A DNA stretch of 64,000 bases from Microbacterium sp. (GCA_013823625.1 PNMM01000003.1:186001-250000), one strand, 5' to 3'; shown: positions 9,901 through 18,394, counted from the stretch's first letter. Notes: a model not told the origin generated them from the letters alone. Numbers and translations: made by a program.

Positions 9901-11656
9901 TGGTCCGGTGTTGGCCACGGGCACGGTTGTTGATTTCCGTGAGGTTGTTCGCACGGTTGCGGGCGTGAACCTGATCTCGTCGACGTTCAGTGCTGACCAG
10001 ATCACGATTGGTGATGGCACGGATATTGACGTGACGGTGACGAACGAGTTCGAAACTCAGGTGCCGGCGATTTCGTTGGTGAAGAGTGTGGCCTCGATTG
10101 ATCTGGGCCTGGATGGTGTGTTGGGTGCTGGGGACGAGATCACGTATGCGTTCACGGTGACCAACACGGGCAATGTTGCTTTGTCGAATGTCACGGTGAC
10201 GGATGTGTTGGCCACGATGGATGGTGGTCCGATCTCGTTGGCTGTGGGTGCCAGTGACTCGACCACGTTCACGGCGACGTATGTGTTGACGGCTGCTGAT
10301 GTGACGGCGGGTGGTGTGGAGAACACGGCCACCGCTGAGGGCACGCCGCCGTCGGGTCCGGATGTGACCGATGTCAGTGACACGGGTACGGGTGTTGATG
10401 GTGACCCGGTGACGGATCCGGAGTTGACCGAGACGCCGAGCCCGTTGGGTGAGAACCCGAACGATGACACTGATCCGACGGATGACCCCACGACGGTGCG
10501 GATTCTGCCGTCAGCTGCTGACGATGAGGATCTGGACAACACGATCGGTGATGCTGTCACGGTTGATGTGTTGGCCAATGACTCGGCTGGTTTGCTGCCC
10601 TCGACGGTGCGCATTCTGACTCCGATCACGGGCACGCCGGTGACGTCGTTGGTGGTTGCTGGTGAGGGTGAGTGGACGGTTGACCCGATTACGGGTGCGA
10701 TCACGTTCACGCCTGAGGTGACGTTCTTGGGTGACCCGACGCCGGTGGATTACCGGGCGGCGAATGGTTTCGGTGACACTGCTGAGGCCACCGTCACGAT
10801 CACGTACGTCGAGCCGACGGGCGGGTTCTCTCTGATCAAGACCGTCGTGGACGACCTTGGTGACAAGGTCCCGGCTGACGCGGAGTTCACGGTGAACTAC
10901 AGCGTCGACGGTGCACCGCCCGTTTCGGTGACGCTCATCGACGGCGCAGCTCCCATTGAGATCACGGGCTTGCCGATTGGCGCTGTCGTGACCTTCACCG
11001 AAGATCCGGCACCGGCGTTCCTGGATGTGGTCTGGCAGGCACCGCGGTTCGACCCGCCCAGCGCTCAGATCGTGATCACGAACGAGCTGATTCCGGTGAC
11101 GGCAATCAACGCGGTCGACCTGACGACGTTGGCGCCTCCGGCAATCTCGAGTCGCGCCTACGTGGACGGTGTTCCTAACGGACGCATCACCACCGGGCCG
11201 GCAACGATCATTGACCGCGTGTTCTACCTGAACCTGATCCCGGCGCAGGAATACCGCCTCGATGGCGAGCTCGTCTACATCGAGAACGGCGTGATCGTGT
11301 TCACGGGAATCACGGGTGGAGCGACCTTCACGCCGTCGGCTGCCGATGGAACCACCGAGGTTCCGTTCTCCATGACCGAGCAAGACGTGAAGGACCTGGC
11401 CTCGAAGAAGCTCTTCATCTTCTTGACCTTGTACAACGCAGCCGACGAAGAGGTGGCGTTTGATGGTGCGTCGGTAGCCAACGACCCGTGGTTCGACACC
11501 ACGGAAGAGTGGTTCACGATCGCTCCTATTGGCCTCGCCCTCACGGGTGCCTCGTCGACGCTCGGCCTCGTGGCCGGCGGCCTCTCGGCACTCGCGGCAG
11601 GACTGATGTTGCTGCTCTTCGGGCGTCGTCGCCGAAGCGCTCGCGCGGCCGCCTAA
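6983..11656 (+). CDS. Large repetitive surface protein with sortase sorting signal
   Basis: A 1557-residue secreted protein. ATG 6983 is chosen because GAGAG lies just upstream and a classic signal peptide follows (Arg cluster, hydrophobic core, ...ATPARA cleavage at about residue 37). After a unique region come six 102-residue repeats (312-923) of DUF5979 type beginning TGSFSLQK, a seventh divergent copy (924-1026), a DUF11-like 'conserved repeat' segment (about 1030-1130), a CshA-type fibril repeat (about 1172-1278), an eighth divergent DUF5979 copy, and a VaFE-like (ester-bond) domain. The C-terminus has LALTG (1518-1522), a membrane helix and an Arg-rich tail. LAXTG is the class E sortase signal. 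It is probably a cell-wall-anchored stalk or adhesin. No sortase gene is in the window. Confidence 0.88.
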   Translation: MPFSESSQPVVPRRRRFAAALAVLAMVGALFSPLAQATPARAATDSLSISILEWSLMGLDSNNVTTGPDQFPIGATVCNITSTPVTNVSVNWIWDQTNAFVNLDGSATKTIATLAANSCQEVRYTVEITRNTAAWETSRDFRITASAPDVNLVSTPAGRDIYVDKIQSQARNDSTLSGPSTVTVGDIVTYTLNGGTATQGYNLLMAGPILDGSIFDVISVQATYVKPVDPTVRTVYFADGCVWVPNATRGACSLPNNQRVNYGGNNISVVVQARVIGTGTGEIQGLIFDLSGASSHYNSDLPIITVTSSNPTGSFSLQKLITDPSNAVPDGEVFTVRYSVNGAPSVAVNLVAGATPTVISGLPTGATVTFTEDAPSFGGVNWGTPVFSPVGASITIGNGTTQAVTVSNPFTVQTGSFSLQKFVSDPGNVVPDANPFTVRYSVNGGASTAVQLIAGDSPVVISGIPTGATVTFTEDAPSFGGVNWGTPVFSPVGASITIGNGTTQAVTVSNPFTLQTGSFSLQKLVTDPTNAVPDGEVFTVRYSVNGGASTAVNLVAGATPTVISGLPTGATVTFTEDAPSFGGVNWGTPVFSPVGASITIGNGTTQAVTVSNPFNLQTGSFSLQKLITDPTNAVPDGEVFTVRYSVNGAPSVAVNLVAGATPTVISGIPTGATVTFTEDAPSFGGVNWGTPVFDPVGASITIGNGTTQAVTVSNPFTLQTGSFSLQKFVTDPGNVVPDGEVFTVRYSVNGAPSVAVNLVAGAVPTVISGIPTGATVTFAEDAPSFGGVNWGTPVFNPVSASITIGNGTTQAITVSNPFTLQTGSFSLQKLITDPTDAVPDAQVFTVRYSVNGAPSVAVTLVAGAVPTVISGIPTGATVTFTEDAPSFGGVNWGTPVFDPVGASITIGNGTTQAVTVSNPFTIKTGTFSLQKLLSGSGAGLVPDGTIFEVEYSTTGLTGPWTTVELDSDGTVVDGPVLATGTVVDFREVVRTVAGVNLISSTFSADQITIGDGTDIDVTVTNEFETQVPAISLVKSVASIDLGLDGVLGAGDEITYAFTVTNTGNVALSNVTVTDVLATMDGGPISLAVGASDSTTFTATYVLTAADVTAGGVENTATAEGTPPSGPDVTDVSDTGTGVDGDPVTDPELTETPSPLGENPNDDTDPTDDPTTVRILPSAADDEDLDNTIGDAVTVDVLANDSAGLLPSTVRILTPITGTPVTSLVVAGEGEWTVDPITGAITFTPEVTFLGDPTPVDYRAANGFGDTAEATVTITYVEPTGGFSLIKTVVDDLGDKVPADAEFTVNYSVDGAPPVSVTLIDGAAPIEITGLPIGAVVTFTEDPAPAFLDVVWQAPRFDPPSAQIVITNELIPVTAINAVDLTTLAPPAISSRAYVDGVPNGRITTGPATIIDRVFYLNLIPAQEYRLDGELVYIENGVIVFTGITGGATFTPSAADGTTEVPFSMTEQDVKDLASKKLFIFLTLYNAADEEVAFDGASVANDPWFDTTEEWFTIAPIGLALTGASSTLGLVAGGLSALAAGLMLLLFGRRRRSARAAA
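7916..9751 (+). repeat. Six tandem 306-bp in-frame repeats
   Basis: Units begin at 7916, 8222, 8528, 8834, 9140 and 9446, always exactly 306 bp (102 codons) apart, each opening with Thr-Gly-Ser-Phe-Ser-Leu-Gln-Lys. Long stretches, such as the part encoding DAPSFGGVNWGTPVF, are nearly identical in DNA, including synonymous sites. A seventh unit at 9752 keeps the protein pattern but not the DNA identity. Confidence 0.95.
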
Positions 11657-11670
11657 GCGGCTCGGGCATC

Positions 11671-11725
11671 CACCGCCCCCGTGTTCGCCTCCCGCCTTCG
11701 GGCGAGGGCGAGCACGGGGGCGGTG
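11671..11725 (+). terminator. Long hairpin after the surface protein gene
   Basis: A perfect 13-bp outer stem (CACCGCCCCCGTG at 11671-11683, CACGGGGGCGGTG at 11713-11725) encloses a second partial GC stem. It lies 14 bp after the stop codon and is the likely terminator; no T-run follows. Confidence 0.7.
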
Positions 11726-11791
11726 CGCTTAACGGCGTGCGCAGGCGCACGTATCGCGACGCAGCAGCTCGAAGGCCGAGAACACAGTCAA

Positions 11792-11879
11792 TGGCGGAGA
11801 ATGGGGGATTCGAACCCCCGAGGGCTTGCACCCAACACGCTTTCCAAGCGTGCGCCATAGGCCACTAGGCGAATTCTCC
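11792..11879 (-). tRNA. tRNA-Ser (anticodon GGA)
   Basis: Read on the minus strand, the acceptor stem GGAGAAT pairs with ATTCTCC. The anticodon loop TTGGAAA is closed by ACGC/GCGT, giving anticodon GGA. A long variable arm and the TTCGAATC T-loop follow. The 3' end GCCA is encoded (11792-11795). The length of 88 nt with a class II variable arm is typical for serine. Confidence 0.93.
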
Positions 11880-11930
11880 TGGCGCGGCGCCCCCAACAAT
11901 CTGAGGGACGACGACAGTGAATCCTACCGG

Positions 11931-11936
11931 TAAACT
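11931..11936 (+). promoter_or_regulatory. -10 box of the SRP RNA gene
   Basis: TAAACT lies about 6 nt before the predicted 5' end of the SRP RNA, matching the TANNNT boxes used elsewhere in this window. Confidence 0.55.
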
Positions 11937-11941
11937 GATGG

Positions 11942-12037
11942 CGGCTCCTCGCGTGGCGCCATCCAGGCCAACTCCCCCAGGGCAGAAATGCAGCAAGGGT
12001 AACCGGGCTCTGGCGGGTGCGCGAGGGGTCTTTTTTT
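11942..12037 (+). ncRNA. ffs: Signal recognition particle RNA (small bacterial type)
   Basis: The conserved apical helix is recognisable: GCA-GAAA-TGC with a GNRA tetraloop at 11985-11988, followed by AGCAAGGGTAACC, the asymmetric internal loop bound by Ffh. The outer stem pairs CCTCGCG with CGCGAGG, and seven T residues (12031-12037) end the transcript. It acts with Ffh in co-translational targeting to the membrane. The 5' end is placed by the -10 box and the outer stem and could be off by a few bases. Confidence 0.88.
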
Positions 12038-12117
12038 GTGGGGCGCGAGGCGGCGACGGATGCCCGGCGCAGCATCCACGGGACCATCGGCCCCTGCGCC
12101 CGCTCAGCCAGCCGCTC

Positions 12118-12123
12118 TAGGCT
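12118..12123 (+). promoter_or_regulatory. -10 box of pta (leaderless)
   Basis: TAGGCT ends 7 nt before the pta start codon. There is no Shine-Dalgarno sequence between them, so transcription and translation probably start together. Confidence 0.6.
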
Positions 12124-12130
12124 GGGGGCA

Positions 12131-14284
12131 ATGTCGCGCAGCATCTACATCACGTCAGCCGAGGGCAACTCGGGCAAGTCGACGGTGGCCCTCGGGCTCG
12201 TCGACACGTTGAGCCACCGCGTGCAGCGGGTCGGGGTGTTTCGGCCGATCTCTCGCTCGCGTGATGAGCGCGATTACGTCTTGGAGGTGCTGCTCGCCCA
12301 CGACGGCGTCGACCTCGAGTACGACGAAGCGATCGGAGTCGGCTACGACGAGGTGCACGCCGACCCCGAGGCCGCTCTCACCGTGATTGTCGAGCGCTAC
12401 CACGCGGTCTCGCAGCGCAGCGATGCCGTCGTGATTGTCGGCAGTGACTACACCGACGTCTCGAGCCCCACTGAGCTCTCGTTCAACGCACGCATCGCGG
12501 CCAATCTGGGCGCGCCCGTGCTGCTGGTCGTCGGCGGACGCGAGGGCGGTGCAGCGGGCGGGCGCGGGCTTGCCGAGTCCGCTCCGCGCTCGGCCGACGA
12601 CATGCGTCGGGTGGCAGAAGTTGCCGTCGCCGAACTTGACCACGAGCACGCCCAATTGCTGGGCATCATTGCCAACCGCGTAGACCTCGACGAGCTCGAC
12701 ACTGTTGTCGCGGCGGTGCAGACGGTCGCTCCCGAGGCGCTCGTGTCGGCCATCCCGGATGACCCCTATCTCATCGCGCCCACGGTCTCCGCGGTCATGC
12801 AGGCCTGCGGCGGCACCTTCGAGCGCGGCGACGAGGCTCTGTTGCAACGCGAAGTGCTCGGCGCGGTCGTCGCTGGCATGTCGATGGAGAACGTCTTGCC
12901 GCGCCTCACCGAGGGCGCCGTCGTGCTCATTCCGGGCGACCGCAGCGAGGTCCTGCTCGCGGTGCTCATGGCGCATGCGAGCGAGACGTTTCCGAGCCTC
13001 GCGGCCATCGTGCTCTACGGCGGATTCGAAACGCCGGATGCCGTGCAGAGCCTCGTCGACGGCCTCGACCCGAGCCTGCCCATCATCAGGGCCGAGTCGG
13101 GCACCTACGACACCGTGCGAGCCATCATGGGCGCCCGCGGTCGACTCGCCGCCGACAGCCAGCGCAAGTACGACACGGCACTCGCACTGTGGGAACGCCA
13201 CATCGACGCCGAGGCGCTCATGAACCGGCTCGATGTGACGCGCTCTGACGTCGTCACGCCGCTCATGTTCGAGTTCGACTTGCTCGAGCGCGCGCGCGGA
13301 GACCGCAAGCACATCGTGCTGCCCGAGGGTGATGACGACCGCGTTCTGCGCGCGGCCGGCACGCTGCTGCAGCGCGGCGTGTGCGCCTTGACGATTCTGG
13401 GCGACGAGCAGGCTGTGCGCGCCCGCGCCGCCGAGCTGGGGCTCGACCTGTCGGGAGCGAGCATCCTCTCGACGCACGATGAGGCACTGCGGCACCGCTT
13501 CGCGGAGGAGTACGCGCGGCTGCGCGCGCATAAGGGCGTCAGCTACGAGACCGCACGCGACATCGTGACCGATGTGAGCTACTTCGGCACGATGATGGTG
13601 CACCTCGGCCTTGCCGACGGCATGGTCTCGGGCGCTGCCCACACCACGGCCCACACGATTCGCCCGAGCTTCGAGATCATCAAGACCGACCCGGGTGTGA
13701 GCGTGGTGTCGAGTGTCTTCTTGATGTGTCTCGCTGACCGCGTGCTCGTCTACGGGGACTGCGCCGTGATTCCCGATCCCTCGAGCGAACAATTGGCCGA
13801 CATCGCGATCTCGTCGGCCGCTACGGCCTCGCAATTCGCGATTGAGCCGCGCGTGGCGATGCTCTCGTATTCCACGGGTGACTCGGGCGCGGGCGACGAC
13901 GTCGAGAAGGTTCGCGAGGCCACGCGCCTCGTGCACGAGCGCGCCCCCGAACTGCTCGTGGATGGCCCCATGCAGTACGACGCGGCCGCCGAGCCGAGCG
14001 TCGCGGCCTCGAAGATGCCCGGCTCGCCCGTCGCGGGGCGCGCGACCGTCTTCGTCTTTCCTGACCTCAACACGGGCAACAACACCTACAAGGCCGTGCA
14101 GCGCTCGGCGGGTGCGGTGGCGATCGGCCCCGTGCTGCAGGGTCTTCGCAAGCCCGTCAACGACCTCAGCCGCGGAGCCCTCGTGAGCGACATCGTCAAC
14201 ACCGTGGCGATCACGGCGATTCAGGCGCAACGAACTCCTCCGCCGGCGACCATGCCCGTCTCGACCATCGGTGGCGTCGCGTAG
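12131..14284 (+). CDS. pta: Phosphate acetyltransferase
   Basis: A 717-residue long-form Pta: an N-terminal P-loop-type domain (SAEGNSGKSTVALGL, residues about 8-22), a central DRTGG domain, and a C-terminal catalytic domain from about residue 390 with GMVSGAAHTTAHTIRPSF and the PDLNTGNNTYKAVQRSA motif near the end. It interconverts acetyl-CoA plus phosphate and acetyl phosphate plus CoA in the cytoplasm. ATG 12131 is chosen for its leaderless -10 box and because the family starts there. The stop TAG shares its G with the GTG start of ackA, so the two are translationally coupled as the acetate overflow/assimilation pathway. Confidence 0.96.
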   Translation: MSRSIYITSAEGNSGKSTVALGLVDTLSHRVQRVGVFRPISRSRDERDYVLEVLLAHDGVDLEYDEAIGVGYDEVHADPEAALTVIVERYHAVSQRSDAVVIVGSDYTDVSSPTELSFNARIAANLGAPVLLVVGGREGGAAGGRGLAESAPRSADDMRRVAEVAVAELDHEHAQLLGIIANRVDLDELDTVVAAVQTVAPEALVSAIPDDPYLIAPTVSAVMQACGGTFERGDEALLQREVLGAVVAGMSMENVLPRLTEGAVVLIPGDRSEVLLAVLMAHASETFPSLAAIVLYGGFETPDAVQSLVDGLDPSLPIIRAESGTYDTVRAIMGARGRLAADSQRKYDTALALWERHIDAEALMNRLDVTRSDVVTPLMFEFDLLERARGDRKHIVLPEGDDDRVLRAAGTLLQRGVCALTILGDEQAVRARAAELGLDLSGASILSTHDEALRHRFAEEYARLRAHKGVSYETARDIVTDVSYFGTMMVHLGLADGMVSGAAHTTAHTIRPSFEIIKTDPGVSVVSSVFLMCLADRVLVYGDCAVIPDPSSEQLADIAISSAATASQFAIEPRVAMLSYSTGDSGAGDDVEKVREATRLVHERAPELLVDGPMQYDAAAEPSVAASKMPGSPVAGRATVFVFPDLNTGNNTYKAVQRSAGAVAIGPVLQGLRKPVNDLSRGALVSDIVNTVAITAIQAQRTPPPATMPVSTIGGVA

Positions 14285-15405
14285 TGCGCGTCTTTGTCGT
14301 CAACTCGGGTTCGAGCTCGATCAAGTACCAGCTCGTCGACGTCGTCACCGAACAGGTTGTGCTCGCTGGCTTGCTCGAGCGCCTCGGACAGCCGGGCGGC
14401 GACGCCGCCGACCATGTGGCCGGGATGCGCGTCGTGCTCGATCGCCTCGGCTCAGACGCAGCGTCGATCGCTGCCGTCGGCCATCGCGTGGTGCATGGCG
14501 GCTCGATCTTCACCGCGCCCGTTGTCATCGACGACGAGGTCGTGGCCGGCATTGAAGCGGTGAGCGCGCTCGCGCCGCTGCATAACCCGGCGAATCTCGC
14601 GGGCATCCGTGCTGCGCGCCTCGCTCTGCCTGACGTGCCGCACGTCGCCGTCTTCGACACCGCTTTTCACCAGACCATGCCCGCCGCGGCGTCGACCTAC
14701 GCGATCGACCGGGCCATCGCGGCCGAGTACGGCATTCGCCGCTACGGCTTTCACGGCACGAGCCACCAGTTCGTGGCCGGTCGCGCCGCTGCCGTGCTCG
14801 GGCGCCCACTCGAGAGCCTCAAGCTCATCGTGTTGCACCTCGGCAACGGCTCGTCGGCTGCGGCCATCGACGGTGGCCGTTCGATCGACACCTCGATGGG
14901 GCTCACGCCGCTCGCCGGTCTTGTCATGGGCACGCGCTCGGGCGATGTCGACCCGGGCGTGCTGTTGCACCTCGAGCGCGCTGGCCTCCCGGTGGCCGAG
15001 GTTGACGCCATTCTCAACAGTCGCAGTGGTCTGCTCGGTCTCGCCGGTTCGGCCGACATGCGTGACGTCACCGCGGCCGCTGGGGCGGGCGATGCGGATG
15101 CTGACCTCGCCCTCGACGTCTGGGCCCACCGCATCCGGCACTACGTGGGGGCGTACCTCGCCCAGCTCGGTGGCCTCGATGCCGTCGTCTTCACGGCCGG
15201 AATCGGCGAGAACGCGCCCGACCTGCGAGCCCGCGCGCTCGCGGGTCTGCAGCACCTCGGGCTCACGCTCGACGCCGAGCGCAACGCCGAGCGCTCGCGC
15301 GCGCCGAGGATCATCTCGCCCGACGATGCCCCCGTCGCCGTGCTCGTCGTGCCGACGAACGAAGAGCTCGCGATCGCGCAGGCCGCTGCCACGCTCGTCG
15401 GCTAG
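14284..15405 (+). CDS. ackA: Acetate kinase
   Basis: A 373-residue protein of the ASKHA fold beginning MRVFVVNSGSSSIKYQL, the phosphate-binding signature of acetate kinases, with the second signature GFHGTSH at about 155-161 and the adenosine-motif residues GIGENAPDLR near 305. It converts acetyl phosphate and ADP to acetate and ATP. The GTG start overlaps the pta stop by one base (TAGTG). The length is slightly short of the usual 390-400 residues but all signature blocks are present. Confidence 0.96.
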   Translation: MRVFVVNSGSSSIKYQLVDVVTEQVVLAGLLERLGQPGGDAADHVAGMRVVLDRLGSDAASIAAVGHRVVHGGSIFTAPVVIDDEVVAGIEAVSALAPLHNPANLAGIRAARLALPDVPHVAVFDTAFHQTMPAAASTYAIDRAIAAEYGIRRYGFHGTSHQFVAGRAAAVLGRPLESLKLIVLHLGNGSSAAAIDGGRSIDTSMGLTPLAGLVMGTRSGDVDPGVLLHLERAGLPVAEVDAILNSRSGLLGLAGSADMRDVTAAAGAGDADADLALDVWAHRIRHYVGAYLAQLGGLDAVVFTAGIGENAPDLRARALAGLQHLGLTLDAERNAERSRAPRIISPDDAPVAVLVVPTNEELAIAQAAATLVG

Positions 15406-15446
15406 TCAGCCGACGAATGCCCGGCCCGGGCATCGGAGGTGACGAC

Positions 15447-15452
15447 TACGCT
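15447..15452 (+). promoter_or_regulatory. -10 box of dnaX (leaderless)
   Basis: TACGCT ends 6 nt before GTG 15459. This spacing favours that start over the in-frame ATG at 15417. Confidence 0.55.
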
Positions 15453-15458
15453 GGGCAC

Positions 15459-17615
15459 GTGGTTACCGCCCTCTATCGCCGCTATCGGCCCGAGACCTTT
15501 GCCGAGCTCATCGGCCAGGCGCACGTAACCGACCCCCTGCGGGCTGCTCTGCGCGGCGACCGCGTCAACCACGCCTATTTGTTCAGCGGCCCCCGTGGCT
15601 GTGGCAAGACGACGTCGGCGCGCATCCTTGCCCGCTGCTTGAACTGCGCCGAGGGGCCCACCGACACGCCCTGCGGAGTGTGCCCGAGCTGCGTTGAACT
15701 CAGCCGCGATGGCGGCGGGTCGCTCGACGTAGTCGAGATCGACGCCGCGAGCCACAACGGCGTCGACGACGCCCGCGACTTGCGCGAGCGCGCGGTGTTC
15801 GCCCCTGCGCGCGACCGCTACAAGATTTTCATTCTCGACGAGGCGCACATGGTCACGCCGCAGGGCTTCAACGCCCTGCTCAAGATCGTGGAAGAGCCGC
15901 CCGAGCACGTGAAGTTCATCTTCGCGACGACCGAGCCCGAAAAGGTCATCGGCACGATTCGTTCGCGCACGCACCACTACCCCTTCCGGCTCGTGCCACC
16001 CGCGCAGTTGCTCGAGTACGTTCAGCAGCTCTGCGAGAGCGAGAAGGTCACGATCGAACCCGGTGTGCTGCCGCTCGTCGTGCGCGCCGGCGGCGGCTCG
16101 GTGCGTGACACCCTCTCGTTGCTCGACCAGCTCATGGCCGGCAGTGACGACGCCACCGTCACCTACGAGCGCGCCGTCGCACTGCTCGGCTACACGCACG
16201 GCGCGCTGCTCGACGAGGTCGTCGTGGCCATCGCGGGTCGGGATGCCGAGGGCGCGTTCCACGCGATCGATCGCGTCATTCAGACCGGGCAAGACCCGCG
16301 GCGGTTCGTTGACGACTTGCTCGAGCGATTGCGCGACCTCATCGTCGTGCAGGCGACGGCTGACAGCGCCGCCTCGGTGCTGCACGGCATCCCCGCCGAT
16401 GACCTCGCGAGCATGCGCACGCAAGCGGCCATGTTCTCGCCTGCCGAGCTCTCACGAGCCGCCGATGTGGTCAACCGTGCGCTGACCGAGATGACCGGTG
16501 CCACGTCACCGCGCTTGCACCTCGAACTGATGACCGCGCGCGTGCTCGTGGCGCTCGGCGCCGAGGGCGTCGCGGCGGCACCGCTCGCGCGTGCGGCAAC
16601 GCCCGCCGCCAACGCGCCCGTGCCGGCCCCGGTTGCACCTGCTCCCGCGGCACCCGCCCCGGCGGCTGCCGCGGCTGCCGCCGCACCCGCCGCCGCGCCG
16701 GTTGCGCCCGTTCCGGCGCCCGACGCGACTCCGGCGCCCGAGGCGCCCAGCGCGTCGTCGTTGCCCGCTCCGGCCGACACGATCGTGACGCTCGACGCGA
16801 TTCGGGCCGCGTGGCCCGCTGTGCTCGAGGCCGTGCAGCAGACCAAGCGCAGCTCTTGGACGGTCGTCTTCGGCACATCCGCCGTCGCGCTCGACGACGA
16901 TGTGCTCACCCTCGCTTTTCCGACCGAGGCTGACGCCAACGCCTTCAAGCATCGTGCCGCGCCGGCCGACAGCGTGAGCGAGCACGTGCGAGCGGCCATC
17001 CAGGCGGTCGTCGGGGCGCGCGTCAAGTTCCGCGTTCGGGTCGACCCCACGACGGATGCCCGCGCTTCGCTCGGCACCACTCCCACCGCCTCACCCGAGT
17101 CAGCGGCGGATGCCCCCGCCGACCCCGACCCGGCCCCCGAGTCAGCTCCGGCGCCGGTGGTGAGTACCGCTGCTCCGGCTCGGCCGACCACACCAGCCCC
17201 CGCGGCCGCGGCCCCTGCAGCCGCGGTGACTGACTGGGTCGTGACCGCGATTCCGGGCGCGGCCCCGGCGAGCATCCCTTCGCCCGAATCATCACCGTCG
17301 GCTGAGTCGGGGCCCTCACCCGCGTCTCCCGATTCGGCGACCTCGACGCCCGAGCCAGAAGTCGCCGAGCGCCCCGTCGTTCAGCACCAGACCGAAGTCA
17401 ACGGCCGCCAGCGGTACGGAGAAGCGGTCGTGCGCGAGGTGCTCGGGGCGACCTTCTTGGGCGAAGAGGCGATCGAGCCACTCGTGACCGCGGGCGACGT
17501 CGATCTGTTCGCGACAGCTGCGAGTGGTGACGCGGCACCACCGGCGGCGTCACCGTTCGACCCTGACCGCCCGTCGAGCGCTGAGGCTCCGGATCCCTTG
17601 CGCGACGAGTACTAG
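15459..17615 (+). CDS. dnaX: DNA polymerase III subunit gamma/tau
   Basis: A 718-residue clamp-loader ATPase. Walker A GPRGCGKT is at 44-51, the zinc-binding cysteines at 63, 72, 75 and 78, Walker B is LDEAH, and the TIRSRT sensor/arginine-finger region lies near 170. Domain III is followed by a long Ala/Pro linker (about 375-440), a helical tau-type domain, and a second low-complexity Ala/Pro/Ser stretch before a conserved tail. The GTG at 15459 matches the family N-terminus MVTALYRRYRPETF and has a leaderless -10 box; GGAGG at 15435 is too far upstream to decide the start. It loads the beta clamp at the replication fork. recR follows after 39 bp, as in many bacteria. Confidence 0.96.
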   Translation: MVTALYRRYRPETFAELIGQAHVTDPLRAALRGDRVNHAYLFSGPRGCGKTTSARILARCLNCAEGPTDTPCGVCPSCVELSRDGGGSLDVVEIDAASHNGVDDARDLRERAVFAPARDRYKIFILDEAHMVTPQGFNALLKIVEEPPEHVKFIFATTEPEKVIGTIRSRTHHYPFRLVPPAQLLEYVQQLCESEKVTIEPGVLPLVVRAGGGSVRDTLSLLDQLMAGSDDATVTYERAVALLGYTHGALLDEVVVAIAGRDAEGAFHAIDRVIQTGQDPRRFVDDLLERLRDLIVVQATADSAASVLHGIPADDLASMRTQAAMFSPAELSRAADVVNRALTEMTGATSPRLHLELMTARVLVALGAEGVAAAPLARAATPAANAPVPAPVAPAPAAPAPAAAAAAAAPAAAPVAPVPAPDATPAPEAPSASSLPAPADTIVTLDAIRAAWPAVLEAVQQTKRSSWTVVFGTSAVALDDDVLTLAFPTEADANAFKHRAAPADSVSEHVRAAIQAVVGARVKFRVRVDPTTDARASLGTTPTASPESAADAPADPDPAPESAPAPVVSTAAPARPTTPAPAAAAPAAAVTDWVVTAIPGAAPASIPSPESSPSAESGPSPASPDSATSTPEPEVAERPVVQHQTEVNGRQRYGEAVVREVLGATFLGEEAIEPLVTAGDVDLFATAASGDAAPPAASPFDPDRPSSAEAPDPLRDEY

Positions 17616-17654
17616 CCCGAGCGCGAAACCAAGACGCAAGAGAGCAGAGCTGAC

Positions 17655-18254
17655 GTGTACGACGGAATCATTCAAGACCTCATCGACGAGTTCGGGCGGT
17701 TGCCCGGAATCGGCCCGAAGTCGGCCCAGCGCATCGCGTTTCACATTCTGCAGACCGAGTCGTTCGACGTCGCGCACCTCGCGCAACTGCTCATCGACGT
17801 GCGCGAGAAGGTGCGCTTCTGCGAGATCTGCGGAAACGTCGCCGAAGAGGCGCAGTGCTCCATCTGCCGGGATGTGCGGCGCAGCCCGACCACGATTTGC
17901 GTCGTTGAAGAGGCGAAAGACGTCGTCGCGATCGAGCGCACACGTGAGTTCCGTGGGCTGTATCACGTGCTCGGCGGCGCGATCAGCCCCATCGATGGCA
18001 TCGGACCCGATGACCTGCGCATCGCCCAGCTGCTCGCGCGGCTGCGCGGCGGCACGGTGACCGAAGTCATTATCGCCACCGACCCCAACCTCGAGGGCGA
18101 GGCGACGGCCACCTACCTCTCGCGATTGCTCGTGCAACCGGGTCTCACCGTGTCACGGCTCGCGAGCGGCCTACCGGTCGGCGGCGACTTGGAATATGCC
18201 GATGAGGTCACCCTCGGCCGCGCGTTCGAGGGGCGTCGCACGGTCGAGCGTTAG
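17655..18254 (+). CDS. recR: Recombination protein RecR
   Basis: A 199-residue protein of full family length. The N-terminal helix-hairpin-helix ([17 protein letters not shown], 16-32) binds DNA, a C4 zinc finger uses Cys56, Cys59, Cys68 and Cys71, and a Toprim domain starts at VVEEAKDV (about 83). The C-terminal [19 protein letters not shown] motif is diagnostic. It acts with RecO and RecF in loading RecA at gaps. The GTG start follows a purine-rich AAGAGAGCAGAG tract. It is paired with dnaX upstream. Confidence 0.97.
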   Translation: MYDGIIQDLIDEFGRLPGIGPKSAQRIAFHILQTESFDVAHLAQLLIDVREKVRFCEICGNVAEEAQCSICRDVRRSPTTICVVEEAKDVVAIERTREFRGLYHVLGGAISPIDGIGPDDLRIAQLLARLRGGTVTEVIIATDPNLEGEATATYLSRLLVQPGLTVSRLASGLPVGGDLEYADEVTLGRAFEGRRTVER

Positions 18255-18312
18255 GCATACACAACTTCTGACGCGGTCATCGTCTTCCGAGTGCCGCGGT
18301 CGCGTTTTCCCT

Positions 18313-18356
18313 AGGTTCTTGGTGCTGGCGCGAAAGTGCCCGCCAAGCCGGAACCT
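18313..18356. repeat. Nested inverted repeat between recR and the MBL gene
   Basis: AGGTTC (18313-18318) pairs with GAACCT (18351-18356), and TGGCG (18326-18330) with CGCCA (18341-18345) inside it. It could end recR transcripts or form a leader structure; TATGCT at 18361-18366 just after it is a possible -10 box for the MBL gene. Confidence 0.45.
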
Positions 18357-18380
18357 GGTTTATGCTCAGACAACGCCACT

Positions 18381-18394
18381 CTGATCATGATCAG
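18381..18394. promoter_or_regulatory. Perfect 14-bp palindrome, possible operator
   Basis: CTGATCATGATCAG reads identically on both strands. It lies between a TATGCT box (18361) and the TTG start at 18426, a position where a repressor would block transcription. Confidence 0.45.

Noticed and set aside
12155-14230. A 691-codon open frame on the minus strand opposite pta, and similar long antisense frames (for example opposite the DeoR/galM genes at 30434-32314 and opposite ppk1 at 38697-39557)
   Set aside because: Their products are low-complexity His/Arg/Asp/Gly-rich strings with no domain, as expected for the antisense of GC-rich genes with C/G in third positions. The plus-strand genes are clear.
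15417-15458. Upstream ATG (15417) as start of dnaX
   Set aside because: It would add 14 non-conserved residues and lies upstream of the -10 box. GTG 15459 matches the family N-terminus.
15459-17615. Programmed frameshift in dnaX producing gamma
   Set aside because: No A-rich slippery sequence like that of E. coli dnaX is seen in this GC-rich gene.
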